Source: an uncultured Prevotella sp.
GTDB taxonomy: Bacteria; Bacteroidota; Bacteroidia; Bacteroidales; Bacteroidaceae
Length of the DNA: 6,424 nt
Direction of reading: 5' to 3'
Assembly: GCA_945637645.1 (NCBI GenBank)
Contig: CALZDK010000111.1
Location: 1 to 6,424, forward strand
This document shows positions 5,316-6,424 of the stretch, in pieces. The notes under the pieces are model-generated. The model saw only the letters and a list, made by a program, of their open reading frames with translations, did no database searches and was not told the DNA's origin. Each line of letters begins with the position of its first letter. Position 1 is the stretch's first letter. A program made the translations under genes and the position numbers.

Positions 5316-6424
5316 ATGAAAGTATTAATGTTTGGTTGGGAGTATCCTCCTCATGTGTTTGGTGGTCTTGCCACTGCAAACTATGGCATTAGCCAGGGAC
5401 TTTATGCCCAGGGCGACATAGAGACCGTCTTGTGCCTGCCTCGTCCGTTTGGCGACGAGGACACCAGTGCTTGCCGTATTGTGGCGATGAACTGCGTGCC
5501 TATCGCCTGGCGCGACGTTGACTACGACTATGTGAAGAACCGTTGTGGGAATGTCATGTCGCCTGAGTACTATTTCAAGCTGCGTGACCATATCTATGCC
5601 GACTTCAACTATATGAATGTCAATGACCTTGGCGCAATGGAGTTTGCCGGCGGTTATCCCGGAAACCTCCATGAGGAGATAAACAATTACTCCATCATAG
5701 CCGGGCAAGTGGCTCGTACAGAAGAATTTGACATCATCCATGCCCACGACTGGCTGACCTATCCCGCTGGCATTCATGCAAAGCAGGTCAGCGGTAAACC
5801 TCTCTGCATCCACGTTCATGCCACCGACTTCGACCGCAGCCGCGGAAAGGTGAACCCAACGGTCTATTCCATTGAGAAGAACGGTATGGACTGGGCAGAC
5901 TGCATCATGTGCGTGAGCGAGCTGACTCGTCAGACAGTCATCAACCAGTATCATCAGGATCCGCGCAAGTGTTTCACAGTACACAATGCTGTTTACCCAT
6001 TGAAGAAGGAATTCGACGACATTCCACGTCCAGACCATACAGGAAAGGACAAGGTTGTCACCTTCCTCGGACGTATCACCATGCAGAAGGGACCGGAGTA
6101 TTTCGTCGAGGCTGCCAATATGGTGCTCAAGCGCACTCGCAACGTACGTTTCTGCATGGCCGGCTCAGGCGACATGATGGACGCAATGATTTATCTCGCT
6201 GCCGAGCGAGGCATTGCCGACAGGTTCCACTTCCCGGGATTCATGCGAGGCAAGCAGGTATATGAGTGCTTGAAGGATTCCGATGTTTATGTAATGCCTT
6301 CCGTAAGCGAGCCTTTCGGTATCTCGCCTCTTGAGGCCATGCAGTGTGGCACGCCTTCCATCATCTCCAAGCAGAGTGGTTGCGCCGAGATTCTCCACAA
6401 CTGTATCAAGGTTGACTATTGGGA
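5316..6424 (+). CDS. GT4 glycosyltransferase, glycogen synthase-like (3' end outside window)
   Basis: 369 codons are visible and the frame stays open to the window edge; relatives I recall are about 420 residues, so roughly 50 are missing. It is a GT-B fold enzyme of family GT4. The N-terminal MKVLMFGWEYPPHVFGGLAT (1-20) carries the glycine-rich acceptor/donor loop found in starch and glycogen synthases. DIIHAHDWLTYPAG (139-152) is the conserved mid-domain motif. The C-terminal domain shows LGRITMQKG (251-259), AGSGDM (282-287) and EPFGISPLE (332-340), the E-x7-E motif of retaining enzymes. The likely role is chain elongation of glycogen from a nucleotide sugar in the cytosol, supported by the debranching enzyme just upstream. 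The donor (ADP-, UDP- or GDP-glucose) cannot be read from the sequence, and a maltose-1-phosphate synthase-like role is possible. The start is set by AAGGAGG 8 nt upstream. Codon use matches the debranching gene. Confidence 0.9.
   Translation, partial: MKVLMFGWEYPPHVFGGLATANYGISQGLYAQGDIETVLCLPRPFGDEDTSACRIVAMNCVPIAWRDVDYDYVKNRCGNVMSPEYYFKLRDHIYADFNYMNVNDLGAMEFAGGYPGNLHEEINNYSIIAGQVARTEEFDIIHAHDWLTYPAGIHAKQVSGKPLCIHVHATDFDRSRGKVNPTVYSIEKNGMDWADCIMCVSELTRQTVINQYHQDPRKCFTVHNAVYPLKKEFDDIPRPDHTGKDKVVTFLGRITMQKGPEYFVEAANMVLKRTRNVRFCMAGSGDMMDAMIYLAAERGIADRFHFPGFMRGKQVYECLKDSDVYVMPSVSEPFGISPLEAMQCGTPSIISKQSGCAEILHNCIKVDYW

Noticed and set aside
5325..6038. A 237-codon open frame on the minus strand inside the glycosyltransferase gene
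   Set aside because: It lies fully antisense to a well-supported GT4 gene with conserved motifs. Its product is a low-complexity mix rich in Val, His and Ile with no recognisable domain, and no promoter or ribosome site is seen.
1..6424. Mobile element, phage, CRISPR or defence system
   Set aside because: No transposase, integrase, terminal repeats, spaced direct repeats, Cas or toxin-like frames are visible; all long frames with family motifs are core metabolic or regulatory genes.

Overview
The window looks like a stretch of Bacteroidales chromosome, most likely a Prevotella-like gut or oral anaerobe. Three things point there: promoters that fit the Bacteroidetes TTTG / TAnnTTTG pattern instead of -35/-10 boxes, a MiaA of the second Bacteroidales type, and a GH133 debranching enzyme followed by a GT4 glycogen-synthase-like gene. 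The genus is inferred from family resemblance and was not tested. I saw no tRNA, rRNA, CRISPR array, insertion sequence or phage gene.

Layout. (1) 1-404 holds the C-terminal part of glyceraldehyde-3-phosphate dehydrogenase (gap), closed by a strong intrinsic terminator at 431-462. (2) A Bacteroidetes-type promoter at 484-514 drives miaA (tRNA dimethylallyltransferase, start 536) and a diacylglycerol-kinase-fold gene that overlaps it by 10 nt. (3) The kinase-like gene meets a Crp/Fnr-type regulator on the minus strand, stop codon against stop codon, with no base between. (4) The 230-bp region 3115-3344 separates the regulator from the glycogen genes, which run the other way. It is AT-rich and carries a candidate promoter for each side plus three perfect inverted repeats. 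(5) A complete archaeal-type glycogen debranching enzyme (GH133) is followed after 18 nt, with an unusually strong Shine-Dalgarno, by a GT4 glycosyltransferase that runs off the window end.

How the genes may work together. The debranching enzyme and the glycosyltransferase form a glycogen synthesis/trimming pair, and GAPDH is the glycolytic step that uses the released glucose. The divergent Crp-like regulator is the natural candidate to control the glycogen promoter, and its sensor pocket does not look built for cAMP. The miaA/kinase pair is a separate operon.

The window is mostly ordinary core metabolism; I do not see a clearly new system. The points most worth a second look are the kinase-like protein, which has lost several canonical lipid-kinase motif residues, the Crp-like regulator with a non-cAMP pocket, and the inverted repeats at the divergent promoters.
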